From: Dyella nitratireducens
GTDB taxonomy: Bacteria > Pseudomonadota > Gammaproteobacteria > Xanthomonadales > Rhodanobacteraceae
Direction of reading: 5' to 3'
Assembly: GCF_014642835.1 (NCBI RefSeq)
Contig: NZ_BMJA01000002.1
Coordinates: 140,519-204,518 of the forward strand
Length of the DNA: 64,000 nt
Shown here: positions 8,528 through 16,328 of the stretch, piece by piece
How the letters are laid out: each line of letters begins with the position of its first letter
Numbering within the stretch: position 1 is the stretch's first letter
Made by a program: the position numbers and the translations under genes
Notes under the pieces: generated by a model
Told to the model about the DNA's origin: nothing
Seen by the model: the letters and a program-made list of their open reading frames with translations, nothing else
The model's database searches: none

Positions 8528-10114
8528 CTATCCCTGGCCGATATCTCCATCCGTCCATCGCCCATCCACCAAGCGCTGCACGCCACCGGGATTGCGATTA
8601 CGCAACTCCACCGGCAATAGCGCCTCCGGCACATTGTCGTAACTGTGCAACGCACTGAAGCGCCGAATCGAAGCGGGCATGCCCACCGAGGTGAAACCAG
8701 GATTGCTGGTGCTCGGATACGGGCCGCCATGATTCATCGCGGCACTCACCGCAACACCGGTCGGCATTTTGTTGGCGATCAATCGGCCGACTTTGTTGCG
8801 CAGGATCGGCGCGAGCGCCAGCCATGCATCGTCATCGCTGCCATCCGCAGGGCGATAAATAGTGCCGGTGAGATTGCCTTCGAAGGAGGCCGCGATGCGT
8901 TGCATGGCCGGCAGGTCCGCCGCGCGAACGATCAGGCTGACGGGGCCAAACGCTTCCGCCTGCAAGCCTTCTGCATGCGCGAGGAAGGCATCGCCATCCA
9001 CATTGAGCAAAGTCGGCTGGAAGCGATAGCCTTCGCCCACGCTGCCACCTGTGAGCACTTGCGCACCCGCTGCACGCAAACCGTCCACCGCGTGCAGAAG
9101 GTTTTGCTGCACGCCGCGCGAGAACAACACCTTGGGTTCGGCTTGCGCAAACAGCTGCGTGGCGGCGACGACGAATGCGTCGCCTTGCTCGCCCTCGGGC
9201 ACGATTACGATGCCGGGATTGGTGCAGAACTGGCCGCTGCCCATCGTGCAGGATGCGAAGAACTCCTGCGCCAGCGCTTCGCCTCGTTCGGCCAGTACGC
9301 CCGGCAGCAGGAATACCGGATTGACGCTGGAGAGCTCCGCATAGATCGGCACGCCGGCCTTGTCCGCGGCAGCCTTGAGTGCAAGACCGCCCGTGCGGCT
9401 GCCGGTAAAGCCGATCGCACCCAGGCGCGCATCGCCCGCCCAGGCAAGGCCAAGCGCATTGTCGAAGTGATAAAGCATCTGCACCGCAGCGGCCGGCAAG
9501 CCTGCTTCGAGCAAGGCTGCATGTGCGAGTTGCGCCAGGCGTTGGCTGGTGGCCGGATGGGACGGATGCGCCTTGGCGATGACCGGATTGCGTGCCGCGA
9601 TCGCGGAGGCGAAATCGCTGCCGGCGATGGCGTTGAACGCGAACGGGAAATTGTTCGGTCCGAACACCAGCACGGGCTTGTTGAGCGGCGCGCGATGGGC
9701 GCGCAGACCGGCTTGCGTGTCGATCACCGGATCGGTCCATGCGTAATGACGCACGGCTTGTGCAGCGAGGCGCAACTGGTTGCTGGTGCGTGGCAGCTCC
9801 ACCGAACGCAGGCGAGGCTCGACCGGCAATGCGGTTTCCGCATGCGCCAATGCCACCAGGCAATCGCCATCGGCATCGATGGCGGCGGCGTAGCGTTCCA
9901 GAAAGTCGGCGATGCGCGAGGGAGATATTGTGCTCAATGCATCGGCTGCTTGCAGGGCAGCTTGCATTGCCGCTTCGATGTCTGCCTTGCCGCTGATGGG
10001 AAACGCAGGGCCGATCGCTTCGGCGCGTGCGGGATCTTCCGCACGAAAACTGCCGTGCGCATCTTGCGATGCGCACCAGCGTCCGCCGATCAGGACGTGT
10101 TCGAGCGTGCTCAT
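8528..10114 (-). CDS. lhpG: Alpha-ketoglutarate semialdehyde dehydrogenase (2,5-dioxovalerate dehydrogenase)
   Basis: This cytoplasmic NAD(P)-dependent aldehyde dehydrogenase has 528 residues. It oxidises alpha-ketoglutarate semialdehyde to 2-oxoglutarate, the last step of hydroxyproline breakdown. Motifs seen are the nucleotide-binding segment VFGPNNFPFAFN (about residues 150-161), GFTGSRTGG, the general-base Glu in YAELSSVNPVF and the nucleophile Cys in GSGQFCTNPG. The NPVF/FCTNPG pattern is typical of the KGSADH branch. The ATG lies 1 base past the stop of the deaminase gene, so it is the last gene of the hydroxyproline operon. Sugar-acid pathways also use this enzyme, but the neighbours point to hydroxyproline. 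Confidence 0.92.
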   Translation of the reverse strand: MSTLEHVLIGGRWCASQDAHGSFRAEDPARAEAIGPAFPISGKADIEAAMQAALQAADALSTISPSRIADFLERYAAAIDADGDCLVALAHAETALPVEPRLRSVELPRTSNQLRLAAQAVRHYAWTDPVIDTQAGLRAHRAPLNKPVLVFGPNNFPFAFNAIAGSDFASAIAARNPVIAKAHPSHPATSQRLAQLAHAALLEAGLPAAAVQMLYHFDNALGLAWAGDARLGAIGFTGSRTGGLALKAAADKAGVPIYAELSSVNPVFLLPGVLAERGEALAQEFFASCTMGSGQFCTNPGIVIVPEGEQGDAFVVAATQLFAQAEPKVLFSRGVQQNLLHAVDGLRAAGAQVLTGGSVGEGYRFQPTLLNVDGDAFLAHAEGLQAEAFGPVSLIVRAADLPAMQRIAASFEGNLTGTIYRPADGSDDDAWLALAPILRNKVGRLIANKMPTGVAVSAAMNHGGPYPSTSNPGFTSVGMPASIRRFSALHSYDNVPEALLPVELRNRNPGGVQRLVDGRWTDGDIGQG

Positions 10115-10115
10115 G

Positions 10116-11021
10116 TCAGACGGCCGGTTTGGTCGCGATGGCGTGATCGATGATCTTCAAGGCCATCTCGCGTTCGGCGCCTGCCACCGGCAAGCGCGGT
10201 GCGCGTACGCGCTCGCTGCCCATGCCGACTTTTTCCTGCACCAATTTGATCAGCTGCACGAAGGTCGGCACGGTGTCCAGGCGCAGCAGCGGCAGGAACC
10301 ACTTGTACAGCGCTTCGGCCGCCTTCGGACCACCGTCGCGGGCGAGTTCGTACAGCTTCACCGATTCCTTCGGATACGCATTCACCAGGCCGGCGATCCA
10401 GCCGACGGCGCCCATCGCCACGCCTTCGACGATGGCATCGTCCATGCCCACCAGCAGTTGCAGGCGATCGCCGAGCAAGGCGCGAATACCGGCGAAGCGG
10501 CGCACGTCGGCGGAGGATTCCTTCACCGCTTGCAGGTTGGAAAATTCACCGGCGAGTTCGGCGATTTGCGCGGGCGTGAAATCAGTCTTGTAGGCGACTG
10601 GGTTGTTGTAGAGCATGCAAGGCAGATCGGTGGCGGCGATCACCGCGCGCACGTGCGCGCCCATTTCGCGCCAATCCGTGGAATACACGTACGGCGGCAG
10701 CACCATCAGGCCGCCACAGCCGAGCGCTTTCGCTTCCTTGGCCAGCTTCACCGCTTCGCGTGTGGAAAGCGAAGCAATGCCGGGAATCACCGGTGCGCGG
10801 CCTTCCAGTGCTTTCACCAGCGTGCGCAGGATGTCGAGCTTTTCCTCGAAGCTCAGCGTGGCCGCTTCACCCAGCGAACCCAGCGGCACGATGCCACGGC
10901 AGCCGGCATCGATCAGTTGTTTGGCGTGGGTAGCAAGAAACGCGTGATCGACCTGGTCATCGGCGGTGAACGGCGTGGTGATGGCCGGCAAAACGCCATG
11001 CCACATGCTTGCGTTGCTCAT
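10116..11021 (-). CDS. lhpC: Delta1-pyrroline-4-hydroxy-2-carboxylate deaminase (DapA superfamily)
   Basis: This 301-residue class I aldolase-fold protein of the dihydrodipicolinate synthase superfamily converts pyrroline-4-hydroxy-2-carboxylate to alpha-ketoglutarate semialdehyde with release of ammonia. Visible marks are the substrate loop PLGSLGEAATLS (about residues 46-57), YNNPVAYKTD, and the Schiff-base lysine in LQAVKESSADVRR. The GSLGE in place of the GTTGE of true DapA argues against lysine biosynthesis. The start ATG overlaps the stop of the FAD subunit gene by 4 bases (ATGA, 11018-11021). The functional call rests mainly on operon context with the epimerase and dehydrogenase. Confidence 0.9.
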   Translation of the reverse strand: MSNASMWHGVLPAITTPFTADDQVDHAFLATHAKQLIDAGCRGIVPLGSLGEAATLSFEEKLDILRTLVKALEGRAPVIPGIASLSTREAVKLAKEAKALGCGGLMVLPPYVYSTDWREMGAHVRAVIAATDLPCMLYNNPVAYKTDFTPAQIAELAGEFSNLQAVKESSADVRRFAGIRALLGDRLQLLVGMDDAIVEGVAMGAVGWIAGLVNAYPKESVKLYELARDGGPKAAEALYKWFLPLLRLDTVPTFVQLIKLVQEKVGMGSERVRAPRLPVAGAEREMALKIIDHAIATKPAV

Positions 11022-12307
11022 GAGAAGGATCCTTCAGTTTCGGAGGAAGAAGCGAGTTCACCCAGCGATGCAAGCCGGGCAGGGAAAAGAGGCGGGCGTT
11101 GCCCGCTACGTGGAAAGAGGCCGAGTTCGGCCAAGGCGGTGCCGCATATGCGGCCCTGGCAGGCGCCCATGCCGCAGCGCGTGGCGAGCTTGGCGCTGCG
11201 TGCATCGTCGTAGTCTTTGAGTGCCTGCAGCGGTACGTCTTCGCAGCGGCAGATCAGGGTGTCTGGCTGGGCCAGATCGTGGATGTAGGGATCGAGCTTG
11301 AAGTGCTCGCGCAACGCGGCGGCGAACGTGCGTGCGTGGCGCTGTTGCCGAAGCAGGGATGCGTCGATGTCGGCACCCGCAGCCACCAAGCCTGCGATGC
11401 GGCCTTCCAGCCACGCGCAATCGCGTCCACCGATGCCGCAAAGTTCACCGGCTGCGTAGATGTTGGTGACGCTCGTGCGCTGTGAAGTGTCGACGTCGAC
11501 GCAGGGGTGGGCGCCTTCTTGTTTCATCGCGCAACCAAGCATCTGCGCGAGTTCCACGTTGGGCACGAGGCCATAGCCGATGGCGAGCTGGTCGCACTCG
11601 ATGCGTTGCGTACCATGCGGCCCGTCTATCTCGATCCGTTCCAGTGCGTGCTCGCCGAGCGCACGCGTCACGATGCTGCCGCAGTGATAGGGAATACCTG
11701 CCAGCTGACTGCGCAGCACGGCCGCTTGCAGCGCCTTGCCGGGCCAACGCCACAGCTTGCGTGCAAAACCATGCACGGCGGCGTCGCTCGCTTGCTCGTA
11801 AATACCCAGCACATGGGCGCCGTGCCGCTTCGCCGTGACTGCAGCGGCCAACAACAACGGGCCGCTCCCAGCGATCACGACACGGCGTCCGTCGAGCGGC
11901 CAGCCTTGCTTGACCAGCGCCTGCAATCCGCCTGCACCTGTTATGCCAGGCAAGGTCCAACCCGGAAACGGCAGCAGCAGTTCGCGTGCGCCGGTGGCAA
12001 GAATCAAGCTGCCATACGTGATGCGCCATCCTTCACGCTCGTTCTGCAGCAATAACGCGTTCTGTTCGGCAGCGATCACCTGCGTCTGCGGCATCCATGT
12101 CGCATGGGGATGATTCACCACCTCAGTGATGACACGCGCTGCTTGCCGCGGCCAGCCGTATCGGATGTCTTTGCGCCATACCTGGCCACCGGCCGCGCTT
12201 TGTGCATCGAGCCAGGCTACGCGTGCGCCCTGTGCGAGTGCAGCTTCTGCGGCAGCCAAACCTGCCGGCCCGGCGCCCACGATGACGATGTCGTAGCGCT
12301 TAGCCAT
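11018..12307 (-). CDS. Hydroxyproline dehydrogenase FAD/NAD(P)-type subunit with C-terminal BFD-like 2Fe-2S domain
   Basis: This 429-residue flavoprotein has an N-terminal dinucleotide fold (VGAGPAGLAAAEAAL, residues 10-24) and a second GSGPLLLAAA fold near residue 140. Its C-terminal domain has cysteines in ICRCEDV and GMGACQGRICG, which match the 2Fe-2S site of opine-oxidase/BFD-type subunits. Such proteins form heteromers with a small 2Fe-2S protein and a DadA-like subunit in D-hydroxyproline dehydrogenase. Here those two subunits are encoded immediately upstream with overlapping ends (8 bases with the small subunit). It probably passes electrons from D-hydroxyproline oxidation to the respiratory chain. 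Assignment is by family and context. Confidence 0.88.
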   Translation of the reverse strand: MAKRYDIVIVGAGPAGLAAAEAALAQGARVAWLDAQSAAGGQVWRKDIRYGWPRQAARVITEVVNHPHATWMPQTQVIAAEQNALLLQNEREGWRITYGSLILATGARELLLPFPGWTLPGITGAGGLQALVKQGWPLDGRRVVIAGSGPLLLAAAVTAKRHGAHVLGIYEQASDAAVHGFARKLWRWPGKALQAAVLRSQLAGIPYHCGSIVTRALGEHALERIEIDGPHGTQRIECDQLAIGYGLVPNVELAQMLGCAMKQEGAHPCVDVDTSQRTSVTNIYAAGELCGIGGRDCAWLEGRIAGLVAAGADIDASLLRQQRHARTFAAALREHFKLDPYIHDLAQPDTLICRCEDVPLQALKDYDDARSAKLATRCGMGACQGRICGTALAELGLFPRSGQRPPLFPARLASLGELASSSETEGSFS

Positions 12308-12542
12308 CGGTTACCACCTGCATGCCGTCACGCACAGACACCATGCACGAGCGTTGTTGTGCAATGCCATCGATCTGCACGCGGCATTCGAAACAGATGC
12401 CCATGCCGCAAAACGGTGCGCGCATGTGTCCGCTCACGGAGCGGCGAAACGGGCGTTGCGATTGCGCAATCGCTGCCGCCACGCTGATGCCCGCGGGTAC
12501 ATCGAGCGCGTGCCCATCAATATTGATCCGCACCTGCGTCAT
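12300..12542 (-). CDS. Small 2Fe-2S subunit of hydroxyproline dehydrogenase
   Basis: This 80-residue protein resembles the plant-type ferredoxin-like small subunits of heteromeric amino-acid and opine dehydrogenases. The cluster ligands are visible as CGMGICFEC (three Cys) plus a later Cys in QRSCMVSV. The start at 12542 is chosen because its ATGA overlaps the stop of the upstream dehydrogenase by 4 bases, as at two other joints of this operon. The frame is open further upstream, but that part lies inside the neighbouring gene. It bridges electrons between the two flavoprotein subunits. Confidence 0.87.
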   Translation of the reverse strand: MTQVRINIDGHALDVPAGISVAAAIAQSQRPFRRSVSGHMRAPFCGMGICFECRVQIDGIAQQRSCMVSVRDGMQVVTDG

Positions 12543-13642
12543 ACGCATGCCACCGCGCGTGCAGGATCGTAGGGGCGCGCATCGATCGCGGCGGCGCGTC
12601 CCAGCCACTGGTCAATCACCAATCGCGCACTGCCCAGCGAAGTCGTGATGCCCAAGCCTTCGTGACCGGCGGCAACCCAAACGTTGGTGTGTTCGGGTAC
12701 GCGTCCCAGATACGGCAGGCCATCGGCACTGACCGGGCGAAAGCCGGTCCAGATGCGCAGTGCGTCGAGCTGACGGAGTGCCGGCAGATAACGGAATGTG
12801 CGTTCCAGCATGCGCTGGATCATCGGCATCGACACCTGCGATGTCTCGCTACCGTATTCGCGCGATGAGCCGATCAGAATCTGTCCGGTCGGCCGCGGCT
12901 GGACGTTGAAGGCGACGCTGCTGTCCGCATCACCGTGTGCGCTGTCTGCGTAACCGAGTTCCAGCAATTGATGATGGATGAGGCCGGGGTAGCGATCGGT
13001 GATCACCAGATGCCCTTTGCGCGCGCGCATCGGCAGCTGCGGCAAGAGTTCGGGCAAGGCACAGCCGGTGGCGACCAGCACGCTGCCGGCCAGCGAGGTT
13101 TGATCATCAAGCTGCACACCCTGTTGGGTGATGGCGGTAACGCGTTGTGAATAAAGCAGCGCACCGCGAGCACGCGCACGATCAAGCAGATGGCGCGCCA
13201 TGCCCGGCGGATACACCACCGCTTCGCGCGCCACGTGCATGCCGCCTGCCAGACCGCGTTGCAGGGCAGGTTCGAGGCGATAGAGCTGTTCGCCGTCGAT
13301 CAGCTCGGCTTGTACGCCGACCGCTGCAAGGCGCGCGATTTTCTCTGGAATATGCGCGTATTCGGCGTCGCTGCTCGCAACCCACAAGGTGCCGCAGCGG
13401 TTGTATTCAATCTGCGCGACCTGGGTGAAGTCTTCCCACAAGCCCAGCGAATAATTCGCCAGCGCGAGCTCGGCCGGGTCGTCGTCCATCGCCACCAGGT
13501 GCCCCATGGCCGCTGCGGTGGCGCCGCCGCCGATCGGGCCAGGCTCGACGATGGCGACACGAAGACCCTGCTGGCTGGCGTAGTCCGCACATGCGGTACC
13601 GATGATGCCCGCGCCGACGATGATCAGGTCGTAGCTCTTCAC
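12539..13642 (-). CDS. DadA-like FAD catalytic subunit of D-hydroxyproline dehydrogenase
   Basis: This 367-residue D-amino-acid oxidase-fold protein has an N-terminal FAD motif [17 protein letters not shown] (about residues 9-25), a [11 protein letters not shown] segment, and a C-terminal [14 protein letters not shown] loop typical of DAO-family flavin contact. It should oxidise cis-4-hydroxy-D-proline to pyrroline-4-hydroxy-2-carboxylate. The start is GTG 13642, which overlaps the epimerase stop as GTGA. An earlier in-frame GTG at 13660 is possible but would break the 4-base coupling pattern of the operon. It sits directly between the epimerase and the 2Fe-2S subunit. Confidence 0.9.
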   Translation of the reverse strand: MKSYDLIIVGAGIIGTACADYASQQGLRVAIVEPGPIGGGATAAAMGHLVAMDDDPAELALANYSLGLWEDFTQVAQIEYNRCGTLWVASSDAEYAHIPEKIARLAAVGVQAELIDGEQLYRLEPALQRGLAGGMHVAREAVVYPPGMARHLLDRARARGALLYSQRVTAITQQGVQLDDQTSLAGSVLVATGCALPELLPQLPMRARKGHLVITDRYPGLIHHQLLELGYADSAHGDADSSVAFNVQPRPTGQILIGSSREYGSETSQVSMPMIQRMLERTFRYLPALRQLDALRIWTGFRPVSADGLPYLGRVPEHTNVWVAAGHEGLGITTSLGSARLVIDQWLGRAAAIDARPYDPARAVACV

Positions 13643-14580
13643 GCCGTACCGATACCCCACGCCAGCGGATCATTGCCATCGTCGATCAGCAATTGGCCTC
13701 GCGCGGTGATGTGCGCACTGCCGGTGATACGAGGCAACACGCCGCGCATACCCGGCGTGTATTGCGCTTCGAACACGCTGTCGAGAATGCCGGCTTGCCG
13801 CCACACCTGACCCGGCGCCAGTTTGCCGTCGGCAGCCAGGCAGGCCACTTTGGCGCAGGTGCCGGTGCCGCAGGGCGAGCGGTCGTAGGCCAGGCCGGGA
13901 CACAGCACGAAATTGCGCGCGTCGGCATCGGCTTGCGTGGAAGGTCCGTTGAGTTCGATATGGTCGATCTCACCATCGGCGCCGCGAATGTTGGCGGCTT
14001 CCAGCGCCAGGCGAATCGCTTCGGTGTACACCGTCAAGGCGCGCTGGTTGGCGAGCGTGAGCGGCAGCGGGCTGTCGTTGGTGATGAAGAACCAGTTGCC
14101 GCCCCAGGCGACGTCGCCTTTCACCTTGCCGTAGCCCGGCACATCCAGCGCGACATCCTTCGCGTGGCGATAGGCTTCCACGTTGTCGATCGACACGCGG
14201 CCATCGGCATGCAGTTCGATGCCGACCATGCCGACCGGTGTTTCGAGCTTGTGTTTGCCGGGTGCGATGCGCCCGAGATGATGCAGCGTGCGGATCAGGC
14301 CGATGGTGCCGTGGCCGCACATGCCTAGATAACCCACGTTGTTGAAATAGATCACGCCGGCGCAAGCGGATGGATCGGTCGGCTGCAATAGCAGCGCACC
14401 GACCATCGTGTCTGATCCACGAGGCTCGCAGGCAATCGCCTGGCGCCAATGGTCGTAGCGGCCGCGGAATAATTCGCGGCGCTCAGCCAGCGAGCCGTTG
14501 CCGAGATCCGGAAAACCGGCGAGTACCACCCGGGTGGGTTCTCCGCCGGTGTGCGAGTCGATGAAGTCGATGGTGTGCAT
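13639..14580 (-). CDS. lhpA: 4-hydroxyproline 2-epimerase (proline racemase family)
   Basis: This 313-residue PLP-independent epimerase interconverts trans-4-hydroxy-L-proline and cis-4-hydroxy-D-proline. Both catalytic cysteines are present: Cys88 in MCGHGTIG and about Cys237 in [12 protein letters not shown], which together with GGNWFF are the epimerase signatures. The S-P-C-G-T-G-T form separates hydroxyproline epimerases from dehydratase members that carry Thr instead of the first Cys. It is the first gene of the operon, with ATG 14580 and a weak AAGATG ribosome site. All later steps to 2-oxoglutarate are encoded directly downstream. Confidence 0.94.
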   Translation of the reverse strand: MHTIDFIDSHTGGEPTRVVLAGFPDLGNGSLAERRELFRGRYDHWRQAIACEPRGSDTMVGALLLQPTDPSACAGVIYFNNVGYLGMCGHGTIGLIRTLHHLGRIAPGKHKLETPVGMVGIELHADGRVSIDNVEAYRHAKDVALDVPGYGKVKGDVAWGGNWFFITNDSPLPLTLANQRALTVYTEAIRLALEAANIRGADGEIDHIELNGPSTQADADARNFVLCPGLAYDRSPCGTGTCAKVACLAADGKLAPGQVWRQAGILDSVFEAQYTPGMRGVLPRITGSAHITARGQLLIDDGNDPLAWGIGTA

Positions 14581-14637
14581 GGGCGCATCTTGGTCGTTGT
14601 GCGCTGCGATCGTCTAGAAGAGCTTGCAGAGTGAGAA

Positions 14638-14651
14638 TGCGGAATTTCGCA
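14638..14651. promoter_or_regulatory. Possible operator dyad upstream of the hydroxyproline operon
   Basis: TGCGGAATTTCGCA is a near-perfect 14-bp dyad, with a related TGCGGA at 14655-14660. It is 58 bases upstream of the epimerase start. Short dyads like this are typical of IclR- or GntR-type regulators, but no regulator gene is in the window and the site is inferred from symmetry alone. Confidence 0.3.
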
Positions 14652-15142
14652 CAATGCGGATGTGCCAGGATGGCAACGAATGCTGTCCTCACGGGCATGT
14701 AATCGATCCAAGCGGAATAGGGCGGCGATGCCGGATTTGGTAGGTTGGGGGACGACGTTAGGGTTTGCATGCCAACTTGCGATGCGGTGTTTGGCCCCTC
14801 CTGCGCTTGGCCTTCGGCCCGATTTGTGCTTGTCTAGCGAACTCTGCCGGCCGGCTTAAAGGAAGACGACAGGTGCTGTTGCTGCAAGCGAATCCCTTTC
14901 CCCGCACGACCGAGTCACTTCCTGCCCGAGGAAGCGAGTCCGGCATACGCGGCGATCGGGGCACGAACCGGCAGGATGTGACGCAACGGGTCTACCTGTG
15001 CGCGCCGGCCGCGTTCCGCGCCAGGCGCCTTGGCGGTTCCGGCCACAAGATCGTGATCGCAGCTCCTTGCGGTTGGGCCAGGCAGCGGCGCATCGCGCAT
15101 CGTCATCAACGCGTTGCGGAGGGTCTTTCCGGACTGGGTACT

Positions 15143-16084
15143 TTGACGGTGCTGCCGTCGTGGCAGGCCAAACTTTCATTCGATACGTCGCACTGGTTGC
15201 CTGCCATCAAGCTGCAAGCGCAGACGTATCGCGTGCCGATTATCGGCGGTTTGGGGTTGATGGCGGGTACGGCTGCGGTAGCGATTGGCGTTCATGCTTG
15301 GCATGCGCATGCGAACACATCGCTTGCGATGAAGCCGGTGAACATAGCGAAGCCGCTGGTCGCCGCTGCGCCTGCGCGACCGTCCGTTTTGTTTGCGGGC
15401 GTCACGGGCAACGCGGTGAGCGCACCCGTACGGCGAATCGCGCCGACCAAGCCGAAGCCATCACCCGCAACGACGCTTGGGCTTGCCGACGACGGCACCA
15501 TCGTCGTGGTGGCGGAACCACACGCCGTTCGTGCGGGTGGTTTCAATCTCGACATCACATCACCGGGCAGCCTGTGGGCCAAGGCCGGCGCGCGGTATCG
15601 CATCGATCCGGTGCTGATCTACGCGGTGGCATTGGTGGAAACACGTGGCACCCAGCCGGATGGTTCGGTGGCGCCCTGTCCGTGGGTGGTGCGCATCAAC
15701 GGCCACTTGCACAGCGGTTCGCGCGCAGAAACGGAACATGCGATCGAACTGGCCCATCTGCTGGCTGCGCCGGTACAGGATGTCGGCATCATGCAGGTGT
15801 ATTACCCGGTGCATCGCGATCTTGAACCCGATCCGATCGCCTTGCTCAATCCGGTGCGCAATATCGAGATCGGCACGCGCTTGTTGCGCAAGGCGATGAA
15901 TGAGAGTGGTGATCCGGTACTGCGCATTGGCTATTACCACAGCCATGATGCGACGCTGGCCCGTGGCTATGGGCAGTTGGTGCTGAGTGTGTACAAGGAA
16001 TTGAAGCTGGCAATGGGGCGCTCGCCGACCCAGGCGGTGGTGTTGGCATCGGCGAAGGCTGATGCGGGGCATGTGGCGATGTAG
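15143..16084 (+). CDS. Membrane-anchored lytic transglycosylase-like protein (SLT domain)
   Basis: About 313 residues. A membrane segment (VPIIGGLGLMAGTAAVAIGV) near residue 30 is followed by a low-complexity Pro/Ala linker. The C-terminal SLT-type domain begins at GSLWAKAGARYRIDP. The catalytic Glu is probably in ALVETRG, and the later VGIMQVYYP matches the GLMQ motif of goose-type lysozyme folds. It would cleave peptidoglycan from the periplasmic face. The start is uncertain. TTG 15143 leaves a short cytoplasmic tail before the membrane helix. An earlier GTG at 14873 has a good AAGGAAG site but would add a segment of non-coding appearance. The stop TAG is the first bases of a family A repeat. 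The 14581-15142 stretch shows no other gene. Confidence 0.7.
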   Translation: MTVLPSWQAKLSFDTSHWLPAIKLQAQTYRVPIIGGLGLMAGTAAVAIGVHAWHAHANTSLAMKPVNIAKPLVAAAPARPSVLFAGVTGNAVSAPVRRIAPTKPKPSPATTLGLADDGTIVVVAEPHAVRAGGFNLDITSPGSLWAKAGARYRIDPVLIYAVALVETRGTQPDGSVAPCPWVVRINGHLHSGSRAETEHAIELAHLLAAPVQDVGIMQVYYPVHRDLEPDPIALLNPVRNIEIGTRLLRKAMNESGDPVLRIGYYHSHDATLARGYGQLVLSVYKELKLAMGRSPTQAVVLASAKADAGHVAM

Positions 16085-16156
16085 GTTGGGGTGCAAACCC
16101 CAACATGGTCATGCGCGTGTAGACCGCGATGTTGGAGTCTGCACCCTAAACTACGC
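16081..16156. repeat. Family A double-hairpin repeat
   Basis: It begins GTAGGTTGGGGTGCAAAC and ends with a degenerate inverted arm (GTTGGAGTCTGCACCCTAAA). The left arm folds on itself (TTGGGGT/ACCCCAA). The TAG of its first bases is the stop codon of the preceding gene. Confidence 0.85.
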
Positions 16157-16175
16157 GTCTGTATCAGAGCGAGTT

Positions 16176-16243
16176 GTCATTCCGGCGAAGGCCGGAATCC
16201 ATGCTTCGCACTTGCCATGGATTCCGGCCTTCGCCGGAATGAC
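16176..16243. repeat. Family B REP-like inverted pair
   Basis: GTCATTCCGGCGAAGGCCGG and its inverted copy are separated by about 20 bases, giving a long cruciform-capable element. A closely similar copy lies at 60998-61065, including the ATGCTTCG spacer start. Confidence 0.85.
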
Positions 16244-16328
16244 GTCGGGCAGAAAATGCCTTGAGGCAAGTGCTCAACTTACTCCAGCCCTCCCCTGCAA
16301 GCGGGGGGAGTTGATCTCGACGCTATCG

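Noticed and set aside
8645-10153. Long plus-strand open frame opposite the alpha-ketoglutarate semialdehyde dehydrogenase gene
   Set aside because: It is antisense to a gene with clear catalytic motifs; the translation is rich in Arg, His and Gln without domains, as expected for a GC-rich shadow frame.
10116-11021. Dihydrodipicolinate synthase of lysine biosynthesis
   Set aside because: The active-site loop GSLGE differs from GTTGE, and the gene overlaps hydroxyproline dehydrogenase genes; a deaminase role fits better.
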